Of a DNA stretch of 8,029 bases, positions 1-6,289 are shown in pieces. Source of the stretch: Hyphomicrobiales bacterium (GTDB lineage: Bacteria > Pseudomonadota > Alphaproteobacteria > Rhizobiales > Xanthobacteraceae); assembly GCA_003133345.1 (NCBI GenBank), contig PKXB01000067.1, positions 267 through 8,295 of the forward strand. Reading direction: 5' to 3'. Position 1 is the stretch's first letter. Each line of letters opens with the position of its first letter. The position numbers and the translations under genes are program-made. The notes beneath the pieces are model-generated. The model saw only the letters and a list, made by a program, of their open reading frames with translations. It was not told the origin of the DNA and searched no databases.

Positions 1-714
1 CCGACCATCGCCCGCATTGCTGCGAGCTGCGGGTACCATTGGCTTTTCATTGACCTGGAGCACGGCGCTACCAGCCTCGAGATTGCCAGCCAGATATGTG
101 TCGCGGCGCTCGACGCTGGCATCGCACCGTTCGTACGAGTGCCAGAGAACTCACCTGGCTGGATTGGCCGAGCGCTCGATGGCGGCGCCATTGGCATCGT
201 CGTCCCACATATAGATTCTGCGGCAGACGCGAAGCGCGCCGTCGACGCCGCGCGCTATCCACCCATTGGATTCCGCTCGTTATCGGGGTTGCTGCCGCAA
301 TTTGGCTACCGAGCGTTGCCGGCACGCGAGCAGATGGCGCAATCAGAGGCGTTGACCTTCCTTGTTGGCATCATCGAAACCAAAGAAGCCATCGAACAGA
401 TCGACGCGATTGCTGCTGTGCCGGGTGTCGACGCGCTGCAGGTCGGTACCAGCGACCTTTCAGTTTCGTTGGGTGTTCCGGGCGAGCTCGACCATCCAGG
501 CGTACAAGATACGGTTCGGCTTACAATCAAAACGTGCAGTCGCCACGGCAAGATTGCCGTGGTCGGTGGTGCGTATCAACCGGACTGGTTGAGGCTCTAT
601 GCCGGCATGGGCGTGAGGATGTTGTTGGTAGGTAATGATTTGTCGCTGTTAGTGGGTGCGTTGCGTGAACGGGCCGCTTTTGCCGGCAGGCTCGACACGG
701 ATGGCAAAGCTTAG
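1..714 (+). CDS. HpcH/HpaI-family aldolase, 5'-truncated by window edge
   Basis: Family members are cytoplasmic, metal-dependent class II aldolases that cleave 2-keto-hydroxy acids to pyruvate and an aldehyde. The frame is open from base 1, and 237 residues are visible. The usual family length is about 250-260, so only some twenty N-terminal residues are missing. The fragment shows FIDLEHG at residues 16-22 (the N-terminal D-x-E-H-G block) and a GIVVPHIDSA strand near 64-73. R92 in GFRS matches the pyruvate-contacting Arg of HpaI. E126 in IIETKEA and D152 in GTSDLS are the expected metal ligands, 26 residues apart as in HpaI. The GTG at 139 is internal and should not be used as the start. The substrate is not readable; a malyl- or citramalyl-type lyase is a less likely alternative. 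A 191-bp gap separates the gene from the transporter operon, so it may be a separate transcript or the end of an upstream one. Confidence 0.9.
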   Translation, partial: PTIARIAASCGYHWLFIDLEHGATSLEIASQICVAALDAGIAPFVRVPENSPGWIGRALDGGAIGIVVPHIDSAADAKRAVDAARYPPIGFRSLSGLLPQFGYRALPAREQMAQSEALTFLVGIIETKEAIEQIDAIAAVPGVDALQVGTSDLSVSLGVPGELDHPGVQDTVRLTIKTCSRHGKIAVVGGAYQPDWLRLYAGMGVRMLLVGNDLSLLVGALRERAAFAGRLDTDGKA

Positions 715-780
715 CGCGCGAAAATTTACGCTTCGAAACGATTCAAATGCCGTTAGTCAGAACGTGCCACAACGCCGCGT

Positions 781-821
781 TTGACCCGCTTGACGCGCCC
801 GCTCGATACGCTTTTTATAAT
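781..821 (+). promoter_or_regulatory. Candidate sigma-70-type promoter for the transporter operon
   Basis: A TATAAT hexamer lies at 816-821. TTGACC (781-786) and TTGACG (790-795) lie upstream. The TTGACG-TATAAT spacer is 20 bp, longer than the preferred 16-18, so the match is imperfect and an activator may be needed. The predicted transcript would begin near 828 and carry a leader of about 78 nt before the binding-protein start at 906. The -10 box lies inside a palindrome. Confidence 0.4.
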
Positions 822-829
822 AAAAAGCG
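809..829. promoter_or_regulatory. Perfect 21-bp palindrome, candidate operator
   Basis: CGCTTTTTAT (809-818) and ATAAAAAGCG (820-829) are exact reverse complements around one central base (819). Only one base separates the arms, so an RNA hairpin would have to open its inner AT pairs, and no T-run follows as in a terminator. A binding site for a dimeric regulator covering the -10-like box is the simpler reading. The regulator is not in the window. Confidence 0.45.
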
Positions 830-845
830 CGCTAACTAACAATTT

Positions 846-880
846 GTCGCTCCTTCCGTTCAATTCGCGGCCGGAGCGAC
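846..880 (+). promoter_or_regulatory. Stem-loop in the leader of the binding-protein gene
   Basis: GTCGCTCC (846-853) pairs perfectly with GGAGCGAC (873-880). Inside, CCG (856-858) can pair with CGG (868-870), leaving a 9-nt loop. The stem ends 12 nt before the GGGAGG ribosome-binding site at 893-898. No U-tract follows, so it is not an ordinary terminator. It could protect the 5' end of the mRNA or bind a protein; the role is inferred. Confidence 0.4.
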
Positions 881-905
881 CACAATAAGAACGGGAGGAT
901 GTTTT

Positions 906-1991
906 ATGCAACGGTTCCCATTACTTCGGCACGTTTTTGCAGGCATTGCGGGCGCCATCCTCGGCGTCGCCGGCCTCGGCAGTGCCGCGCATGCGCAGAT
1001 GAAGGAAGTCACCTTCATCGTCGTCAACAATCTGTTCAGCACGCCGGCATTTGTTGCCGCCGAAAACGGCTATTGGGCGCAACAGGGACTCAACGTAAAA
1101 ATAAAACTTACCGCGAGCGGCCGCCAGGTCACGCAAGCGCTGCAAGCCGGTGAGGCGCAGTTCGGACACGCCGCGCTGTCGACAACGGTTGCATCGGCCC
1201 GGGCCGGCGGCAACATGCTCACCGGCGTGATGCCTTATTTTAATGCAGCCGAGTACATCGCGCTCGGCGGTCGCGCGATTATCGGCCGCAAGGATCGCGG
1301 CATCGACGCCGCCAATCCCAAAAGCATGGAAGGCAAAAAGATCGGCTATCTGCGTGGCAGCACCAATGACGTCTATCTGCGCCAATGGTTCAAGAAGAAT
1401 AAGCTCGACATCAGCAAGTCGACCTTGATCAATCTGCCCGTCGAGGACATGCCGATTTCGGTCACGCAAGGTGACGTGGACGCGGTGGTTCCGTGGGAGC
1501 CGTATTCGGCCCAGGCGATCCGCCAACTTGGACCCAATGCGATTATCGTCAGTCGGGCAGAAGAGGGCCTTGTCTCCGACGTCGTCGGCGTCGTCGCCCA
1601 CCAGGACTGGATCAGCAAGAACTATGATTTGCTGGAGAAATTTTCGACCGGCGTCGCCCAGGCGGCACAATTTATCCGGCAGAACCCGCGCAAGGCCGCG
1701 GAGATTGACGCGCGTTACATCGACGGAATGAACATCGAGGATGCTGTTGAGGGCTTCAAGACGCTGCACTGGGATCCGCGAATGTCGGTTTGCACGATCG
1801 AGGGCACCGTCGCCGCCGGAAATGGTATGATAAAGGATGGCCTGATCAAGCAGGACAAGCCGTTCGTGGCGAGTGACTTCATCGACATGACCGTGCTCGA
1901 CCGCGTACAGCTGAAGCATCCAGAACTGTTCTCTGACCTGCCGCCGCTGCCCAAGACGTTGGACCAGTGCAAAGGCAAACTCGCAAGTTGA
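906..1991 (+). CDS. NitT/TauT-type ABC transporter substrate-binding protein
   Basis: This is the periplasmic receptor of the uptake system encoded by the next three genes, 361 residues long. The N-terminus is a classic Sec signal: charged start (MQRFPLLRH), hydrophobic core at about 10-26, and an AHA|Q cleavage site after residue 30. No lipobox Cys is present, so a soluble periplasmic protein is expected. The mature part has the NMT1/SsuA-like two-lobe pattern: TPAFVAAENGYWAQQGLNV at 46-64 (a typical first-lobe helix), EGKKIGYLRGSTND at 142-155 and DAVVPWEPY at 192-200. A GGGAGG Shine-Dalgarno at 893-898, 7 nt from the ATG, supports the start. The family binds taurine, alkanesulfonates, nitrate, thiamine precursors or aromatic carboxylates. 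The ligand here cannot be named, but neighbouring catabolic genes argue for an organic anion used as a carbon source. A strong hairpin follows the stop. Confidence 0.92.
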   Translation: MQRFPLLRHVFAGIAGAILGVAGLGSAAHAQMKEVTFIVVNNLFSTPAFVAAENGYWAQQGLNVKIKLTASGRQVTQALQAGEAQFGHAALSTTVASARAGGNMLTGVMPYFNAAEYIALGGRAIIGRKDRGIDAANPKSMEGKKIGYLRGSTNDVYLRQWFKKNKLDISKSTLINLPVEDMPISVTQGDVDAVVPWEPYSAQAIRQLGPNAIIVSRAEEGLVSDVVGVVAHQDWISKNYDLLEKFSTGVAQAAQFIRQNPRKAAEIDARYIDGMNIEDAVEGFKTLHWDPRMSVCTIEGTVAAGNGMIKDGLIKQDKPFVASDFIDMTVLDRVQLKHPELFSDLPPLPKTLDQCKGKLAS

Positions 1992-2010
1992 GCGCCTGAA
2001 CCTACTCGGT

Positions 2011-2040
2011 GCGAGCGGCCACGATATCTTGGCCGCTCGC
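2011..2040 (+). repeat. Intercistronic stem-loop between binding-protein and ATPase genes
   Basis: GCGAGCGGCCA (2011-2021) pairs exactly with TGGCCGCTCGC (2030-2040), giving an 11-bp GC-rich stem with an 8-nt loop, CGATATCT. The sequence after it is GTTATATTGG, with no U-run, so it is not a canonical terminator. Such hairpins behind binding-protein genes are known to block 3' decay or cause partial read-through, giving more receptor than membrane components. That role is inferred here. Confidence 0.6.
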
Positions 2041-2058
2041 GTTATATTGGAAAAGACG

Positions 2059-2892
2059 ATGGACGCTGCCGCTAACGCCGAGAAAATCGCCGTATCTGGC
2101 TTCCGCCACTTCTTCGACACCGAAGATGGGCCGGTACAGGCGACCGGCGTAGTCGACCTGAAGATTCGCGCCGGCGAGTTCGTCACTTTGGTCGGGCCCA
2201 GTGGCTGCGGCAAGACCACACTGCTCAAGGCGATGGCCGGATTCATCCGTCCGACCGAAGGCACGATTCACTGCGACGGTAAACTGGTGACTAAGCCGGG
2301 CCGCGAGCGCGGAGTAGTATTCCAGGAACTTGCAATCCTGCCGTGGCGCACAGTGAGGCGAAACATCGGCCATGGTCTAGAAATCGCGGGTGTCCCCAAA
2401 GTCGAGCGGGAGGAAAAGGTAACTCGGCTGATCGACCTGATCGGTCTTGGCGGTTTTGAGGATCGCTATCCGCATGAATTGTCCGGTGGCATGCGCCAGC
2501 GCGTCGCCGTCGCGCGGACCTGGGCCGCCGACCCTGACGTGATCCTAATGGATGAACCGTTCGCGGCGGTCGATGCCATGACTCGCCTGACGTTGCAGGA
2601 AGAGCTTGGTCGGCTATGCGTGGCGACGCGCAAGACTGTGTTCTTTATTACGCATTCAGTCGACGAAGCGGTATTCCTCGGCGATCGCGTGCTGGTGATG
2701 ACGCGCAGACCCGGCACTATCAAGGCGGAAATTGACATACCGCGCCGCGCTGCCGGCGGTCGCGACTGGGAAAGCTTCACCACCGATGTCGAAATGCAGG
2801 GGATCGCCGAACGCGTCCTAAAACTGGTACGCGCCGAACGCGGTCTGACTCCAGCCGAGGAGGCGCGCGCGGCTGCAGGTGCCGGCGCATGA
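2059..2892 (+). CDS. ABC transporter ATP-binding protein (NitT/TauT type)
   Basis: This 277-residue cytoplasmic ATPase would power the two permeases encoded next. Numbered from the chosen ATG it shows Walker A GPSGCGKTT (46-54), the Q-loop glutamine at 89 within VVFQELAILPW, the signature LSGGMRQRVA (141-150), Walker B VILMDEP (161-167), a D-loop with VDAMTR, and the H-loop histidine at 199 in FFITHSVDEA. All catalytic elements are intact. VFQ-x-LLPW is typical of SsuB/TauB relatives. I chose ATG 2059 over the in-frame TTG at 2029. The TTG lies inside the preceding hairpin, and the ten extra residues do not resemble the family. The ribosome site before 2059 is weak (GGAAAAG, 2049-2055). The C-terminal tail (about residues 250-277) is Ala/Glu-rich and low in complexity. 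The stop overlaps the next start (ATGA, 2889-2892), indicating translational coupling. Confidence 0.95.
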   Translation: MDAAANAEKIAVSGFRHFFDTEDGPVQATGVVDLKIRAGEFVTLVGPSGCGKTTLLKAMAGFIRPTEGTIHCDGKLVTKPGRERGVVFQELAILPWRTVRRNIGHGLEIAGVPKVEREEKVTRLIDLIGLGGFEDRYPHELSGGMRQRVAVARTWAADPDVILMDEPFAAVDAMTRLTLQEELGRLCVATRKTVFFITHSVDEAVFLGDRVLVMTRRPGTIKAEIDIPRRAAGGRDWESFTTDVEMQGIAERVLKLVRAERGLTPAEEARAAAGAGA

Positions 2893-3725
2893 GCCTGGTC
2901 AGCGTACAGCACGCGCCTGCCGCCAGACCGATCCCGGTGCCGACGGGATGGGCTGTCGCCGCGCGTCAATTGCGCAGCGTCAAGATCCTGTTCCCCTTCA
3001 TCGTGCTGGTTGCGATCTGGTGGGCCATCCAGGCGGCCGGTAATTTCCCCGACCGTGTGCTGGTGTCGCCGCAACGCGTGTTCGATACCATGGTTTTGCT
3101 CATCAGCCGTGGTGTGATCGCCGAATATGTCAGCACCAGCCTGAAGATCATCGGGATTGCTACCGCGATCTCGATCGTGGTCGGCGTGCCGATCGGTTTC
3201 GCCGTTGGCGCCAACCGCTATGCGGCGCGCTCGCTTGAAGGTTTTCTGCGTTTTCTGCAAGGCGTGTCCGGCATCGCCTGGCTGCCTTTGATCATCATCT
3301 GGTTCGGCTTCACCCACGCCACGACCCTGGCGGTGGTGGTTTATACGCTGATCGTCCCGATCATTTTCAACACCATGATCGGTACGCGCGCGATCCCTGA
3401 ACATTACGGACTGGCGCTGCGCTCGCTCGGCGCCGCCCGACTGCGGCTGATCACAGACGTCTATCTGCCCGGCGCGTTGCCGAGCATCGTAGTCGGGCTG
3501 CGCCTCGGCATGGGCTACGGATGGCGCGCGCTGATCGCCGCGGAGATGCTCGTCCGCCAAGGCGGCCTGGGCGATCTAATTTTCGGCGCGCGCACTTCGG
3601 GCCAGATCGACCGCATCATCGGCGGCATGATCATCATCGGCACGCTCTATCTGCTGATCGACCGCATGCTGGTGCAGCCGATCGAGAACTTGACCATTGC
3701 GCGCTGGGGAGTTCTGCGCAAATGA
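2889..3725 (+). CDS. ABC transporter permease, first of two (NitT/TauT type)
   Basis: This inner-membrane channel subunit has 278 residues, the usual size for SsuC/TauC relatives. Hydrophobic spans lie at about 33-50, 85-107, 126-140, 143-163, 196-208 and 244-260. The cytoplasmic coupling (EAA) loop is clear: EHYGLALRSLGA at 171-182, then YLPGALPSIVVGLRLGMGYG at 192-211, which docks on the ATPase. GWRALIAAEML at 211-221 is a family hallmark. The gene starts within the ATPase stop (ATGA) and ends within the next start (ATGA), so the three proteins are probably made together. It is clearly paralogous to the following permease (for example GISG-like WLPLIIIW versus WLPLMITW, and the shared GWRALIAAE), suggesting a heterodimeric pore. 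Confidence 0.93.
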   Translation: MSLVSVQHAPAARPIPVPTGWAVAARQLRSVKILFPFIVLVAIWWAIQAAGNFPDRVLVSPQRVFDTMVLLISRGVIAEYVSTSLKIIGIATAISIVVGVPIGFAVGANRYAARSLEGFLRFLQGVSGIAWLPLIIIWFGFTHATTLAVVVYTLIVPIIFNTMIGTRAIPEHYGLALRSLGAARLRLITDVYLPGALPSIVVGLRLGMGYGWRALIAAEMLVRQGGLGDLIFGARTSGQIDRIIGGMIIIGTLYLLIDRMLVQPIENLTIARWGVLRK

Positions 3726-4552
3726 GTGTGCAAGCCGCGCCCATCGCAACCACATCGACCGCCCGCCGCGCGCTAGGCCGGCTAGCCTGGACATTGGTTC
3801 CGGCCGCGCCGTTCGTGATCGTAACGCTGATCTGGATCATGGCGACGGGAATTCTAAATCCGTCCAAGGAAACCTTGCCGCCGGTCACCGACGTGCTCGC
3901 GTCGATCAAGGAATTGGCGTTGTCCGGCCAGCTCGCTACCAATGTGGTTGCAAGCCTCTACCGGCTGTTACTTGGCAGTATACTCGGCATTGTCACGGGG
4001 TTGATCGGAGGTGTGATCGTCGGCCTTAACCGTAAGCTGGCCGAGTCACTTAATCCCGTTGTGGTCTTTTTCAACGCGATTTCCGGCATCGTCTGGTTAC
4101 CGTTGATGATTACCTGGCTGGGTATTGGCAACGCTCTCGCCGTATTTCTGATTTGGAATACCGTGTTTTTCATCGTATTCCAGAACGCTGCGCTCGGTGT
4201 GCAATTGGTGCCGGAGGTCTACGAGCAGGGCGTGCGCGCCCTCGGCGGCGGCCGCTGGCAGACCATGCGCAGTGTCATCCTACCCGGCGCGCTGCCATAT
4301 ATTCTGACCGGAATTCGAACAGGGCTTGGCTTCGGCTGGCGCGCGCTGATCGCCGCTGAGTTGGTCGGCGCAGCCACCGGCCTCGGTACCATGATCTTCG
4401 ACGCCGCCGAATATCACCGCTCCGACATCATCGTCGCCGGCTGCCTGATCATTGGGGTGATCGCTATCGTGATGGACCGCTGGCTGCTGCTGCCGATCGA
4501 GCGACGCACTGTGCGGCGCTGGGGCTTGGTCGCCGATACCGAAAAGGAGTGA
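3722..4552 (+). CDS. ABC transporter permease, second of two (NitT/TauT type)
   Basis: This 276-residue inner-membrane permease would pair with the preceding one. The start is ATG 3722, overlapping the upstream TGA by 4 bp. An in-frame ATG at 3521 would add 67 Arg/His-rich residues that are only the shadow of the upstream gene, so it is rejected. Hydrophobic spans lie at about 24-42, 78-101, 112-132, 137-158, 190-205 and 235-257. The EAA loop is EVYEQGVRALGGG (165-177) followed by ILPGALPYILTGIRTGLGFG (186-205). SGIVWLPLMITWLGIG at 121-136 and GWRALIAAELVGA at 205-217 match the family and the first permease. It ends with a charged cytoplasmic tail, ADTEKE. Its own last codons contain the AAGGAG that serves the next gene. 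Confidence 0.93.
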   Translation: MSVQAAPIATTSTARRALGRLAWTLVPAAPFVIVTLIWIMATGILNPSKETLPPVTDVLASIKELALSGQLATNVVASLYRLLLGSILGIVTGLIGGVIVGLNRKLAESLNPVVVFFNAISGIVWLPLMITWLGIGNALAVFLIWNTVFFIVFQNAALGVQLVPEVYEQGVRALGGGRWQTMRSVILPGALPYILTGIRTGLGFGWRALIAAELVGAATGLGTMIFDAAEYHRSDIIVAGCLIIGVIAIVMDRWLLLPIERRTVRRWGLVADTEKE

Positions 4553-4558
4553 TGAGCG

Positions 4559-4924
4559 ATGAGCCTGCAGATAACCACCAAACCGGTTGCGCGTCGCCGC
4601 CTTTGGGCGACCGCCGACGGCCGTCGCTTTATCGCCGGTGCTGTGGTGCTGGCCGTCATCCTGTTCGGGCAGAGCATCTATGGCATGGCGACGGCGTCGG
4701 GCCGGCTCGATCCTTCGCTGCGCAACGCCACCAGCCCGAGCAATGTCGTGGTGGTGCTCGACTTCATGCCGGACCGTTTTCACAACGAACGGGTTGCGCA
4801 GTACGGCACTTTCGCGGGGCGCGACGGGGCGCTCAACCGGCTGCGACTGCGCTTTGTAAATCCCGACAACCTGCGTGCGCTTTCGAACGTGGCGTGGATT
4901 TCACGAATCGAGCCGTTCAAGTGA
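4559..4924 (+). CDS. Unrecognised small single-pass membrane protein in the transporter operon
   Basis: I do not recognise this 121-residue protein. It has a basic N-terminus (ARRRLWATADGRRF, 11-24), one hydrophobic span at about 24-41 (AGAVVLAVILFG core), then some 80 polar residues. By the positive-inside rule the C-terminal part should lie in the periplasm. That part starts with SNVVVVLDFMPDRF (61-74), then GRDGALNRLRLRFV (87-100) and ends WISRIEPFK. The alternating strands and one helix could be a small alpha/beta domain. AAGGAG at 4544-4549, 9 nt from the ATG, and a GC-rich third codon position support this frame over an overlapping Arg/His-rich one. It begins 6 bp after the second permease stop. 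It may be an accessory subunit of the importer, inferred only from position. A signal-anchor protein unrelated to transport is the alternative. Confidence 0.75.
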   Translation: MSLQITTKPVARRRLWATADGRRFIAGAVVLAVILFGQSIYGMATASGRLDPSLRNATSPSNVVVVLDFMPDRFHNERVAQYGTFAGRDGALNRLRLRFVNPDNLRALSNVAWISRIEPFK

Positions 4925-4982
4925 CGTCGCGCCAAGTTGCCCTTATGATGCTCGATAGAAGCAAGGATGGAGCGTCGAACCA

Positions 4983-5759
4983 ATGAGCGACGGTGAAGTG
5001 CGTCTGGTGCGCGAAGGTGCGGTGGCGACAATTCTGTTCGATCGGCCGCAGGCACGCAACGCCATGACCTGGCAAATGTATGAAGGCCTGGCAGCTGCGT
5101 GCGCGCAGCTCAGCAGCGACAAGAGCATCCGTGTAGCAGTCTTCCGCGGCGTCGGCGGCAAGGCCTTCATTGCCGGCACCGATATTGCTCAGTTTTTGGA
5201 ATTTACCACCGGTGAGCAAGGCGTCGCCTATGAGGCGAAGATGGAAGCCTATCTTGGCGCGCTTGAAGCGCTGCCGATGCCGACGCTCGCGGTGGTCGAA
5301 GGCTGGGCTATCGGCGGCGGTCTGGCGATTGCCGCCTGCTGCGATCTGCGCATTGCCTCCACCGGCACAAAATTCGGCGTGCCGATCGCGCGCACGCTGG
5401 GTAATTGCCTGTCGGTCGCCAATTATGCGCGACTGGTGGTGGCGCTTGGCTTGGCGCGCGCCAAGCGCATGTTGCTGATGGCGGAAAACATACCGGCCGA
5501 AGACGCGCTGGCCGCCGGATTTCTGATGGACGTTGTCGATCCCGCGGCGCTTGACCAGCGCATCGCTGAAATCTGCGACCGGCTGAAGGGGAACGCTCCG
5601 GTCACCATGCGAGTCACCAAGGAGGCCATGCGCCGGCTGCAACTGGCCGGCCTGCCGGACGGCGACGATCTGATACGCGCCTGCTACGGCAGCGACGACT
5701 TCCGTGCCGGCGTCAAGGCGTTCGTCGAGAAGCGCACGCCGAAATGGAGCGGCCGCTAA
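4983..5759 (+). CDS. Crotonase-fold protein (enoyl-CoA hydratase/isomerase family), atypical active site
   Basis: This 258-residue cytoplasmic enzyme belongs to the family that works on acyl-CoA thioesters. The fold signature is complete: ILFDRPQARNAM (17-28), the first oxyanion-hole segment KAFIAGTDIAQF (60-71) and the second segment GWAIGGGLAIAACCDLRIA (107-125). The two glutamates of rat mitochondrial hydratase (E144, E164) are absent. The GGGCEL position reads GGGLAI with A115, and the FGQPE position reads FGVPI with I135. Simple enoyl-CoA hydration is therefore unlikely. Other crotonase activities (isomerase, decarboxylase, thioester hydrolase, ring-cleaving C-C hydrolase) are possible. 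The start is preceded by AAGG and GGAG at 4963-4972. A 58-bp gap separates it from the small membrane protein. A GC-only hairpin overlaps its stop codon. Confidence 0.88.
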   Translation: MSDGEVRLVREGAVATILFDRPQARNAMTWQMYEGLAAACAQLSSDKSIRVAVFRGVGGKAFIAGTDIAQFLEFTTGEQGVAYEAKMEAYLGALEALPMPTLAVVEGWAIGGGLAIAACCDLRIASTGTKFGVPIARTLGNCLSVANYARLVVALGLARAKRMLLMAENIPAEDALAAGFLMDVVDPAALDQRIAEICDRLKGNAPVTMRVTKEAMRRLQLAGLPDGDDLIRACYGSDDFRAGVKAFVEKRTPKWSGR

Positions 5760-5769
5760 TCGCGGCCGC
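5749..5769 (+). repeat. GC-only stem-loop over the crotonase stop codon
   Basis: GCGGCCGC occurs at 5749-5756 and again at 5762-5769. Each copy is palindromic, so the pair can form an 8-bp all-GC stem with the 5-nt loop TAATC, which contains the stop codon (5757-5759). No U-tract follows. It may slow 3' decay or cause partial termination before the cupin gene. The spacer after it (5770-5818) otherwise holds only the AAGGAA ribosome site at 5805-5810. Confidence 0.45.
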
Positions 5770-5818
5770 CTGACGCCCGACGCCCGAGATTAAAAACACC
5801 CAAAAAGGAAATCCGACA

Positions 5819-6250
5819 ATGCATCCGTTCGAAAAGCAAATGCTGACAGTCGTGCGGCAGAAGGCGATCGGCACCGACACCAGCTATGAGCCGCCGCTGC
5901 GCATCGGCTTCGGCATCAGCGACAAGACCGTCGGCGATGTCGCCAACGCCACCATGGGCCGCACCATCCTGGTGCCGGGCGCGGGGCCCAACCCGACGCA
6001 TTACCACGCCAAGAACGACGTCTGCTGGTACATCCTCTATGGCAAAGTTAAATGCTGGTATTCAAAAAGCGACGGCAGCGACCGCACCGAGGTGATCCTG
6101 GAAGGCGGCGACTTCGTCTACGTGCCGTCCGGCGCCATTCACGTCATCTCCAATGCGTCGGAGACCGAAGAGGCATCTTTGATCTTCTGTTATATCGGCG
6201 TGCCGAACACCGACGCCGCCGAGACGGTTTGGCTGCCCCATATGAAATAG
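5819..6250 (+). CDS. Single-domain cupin protein
   Basis: This 143-residue protein is a small beta-barrel of the cupin superfamily, probably cytoplasmic as it has no signal peptide. Cupin motif 2 is perfect: G97-DFVYV-P103-SG-AI-H108-VIS-N112. Motif 1 is HYHAKNDVCWYILYG at 61-75, with H61 and H63. Counting back from G75, the usual metal-binding Glu position holds V68, next to D67. So three His ligands (61, 63, 108) are present, and the fourth ligand is either D67 or lacking. Such cupins serve as dioxygenases, isomerases, decarboxylases or ligand sensors, and the sequence does not decide between these. AAGGAA at 5805-5810 sits 8 nt before the ATG. A catabolic or auxiliary role is suggested by its position between the crotonase and the amidohydrolase. 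Confidence 0.88.
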   Translation: MHPFEKQMLTVVRQKAIGTDTSYEPPLRIGFGISDKTVGDVANATMGRTILVPGAGPNPTHYHAKNDVCWYILYGKVKCWYSKSDGSDRTEVILEGGDFVYVPSGAIHVISNASETEEASLIFCYIGVPNTDAAETVWLPHMK

Positions 6251-6289
6251 CACTTCGTCCGCGTGGTCCGTTCATCGCAGGGTACCGAT

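Noticed and set aside
715..780. Terminator for the aldolase gene
   Set aside because: No stem followed by a T-run is visible between 715 and 780. The 809-829 palindrome has too small a centre and no following T-tract.
921..2264. A 447-codon open frame on the minus strand opposite the binding-protein and ATPase genes
   Set aside because: It is a GC-rich antisense shadow of two clearly real genes and its translation shows no domain.
2466..3560. A 364-codon minus-strand frame
   Set aside because: The Asp/Arg/His/Gln-rich translation is typical of an antisense shadow, opposite an ATPase and a permease with full motifs.
3521..3721. N-terminal extension of the second permease from the ATG at 3521
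   Set aside because: The 67 extra residues are Arg/His-rich shadow sequence of the first permease. ATG 3722 is coupled to the upstream stop.
4549..4986. A 145-codon plus-strand frame whose ends overlap both the second permease and the crotonase by ATGA-like junctions
   Set aside because: The translation is Arg/His/Cys-rich with no hydrophobic core. The overlapping frame at 4559-4924 has GC-rich third positions, a membrane span and a good ribosome site.
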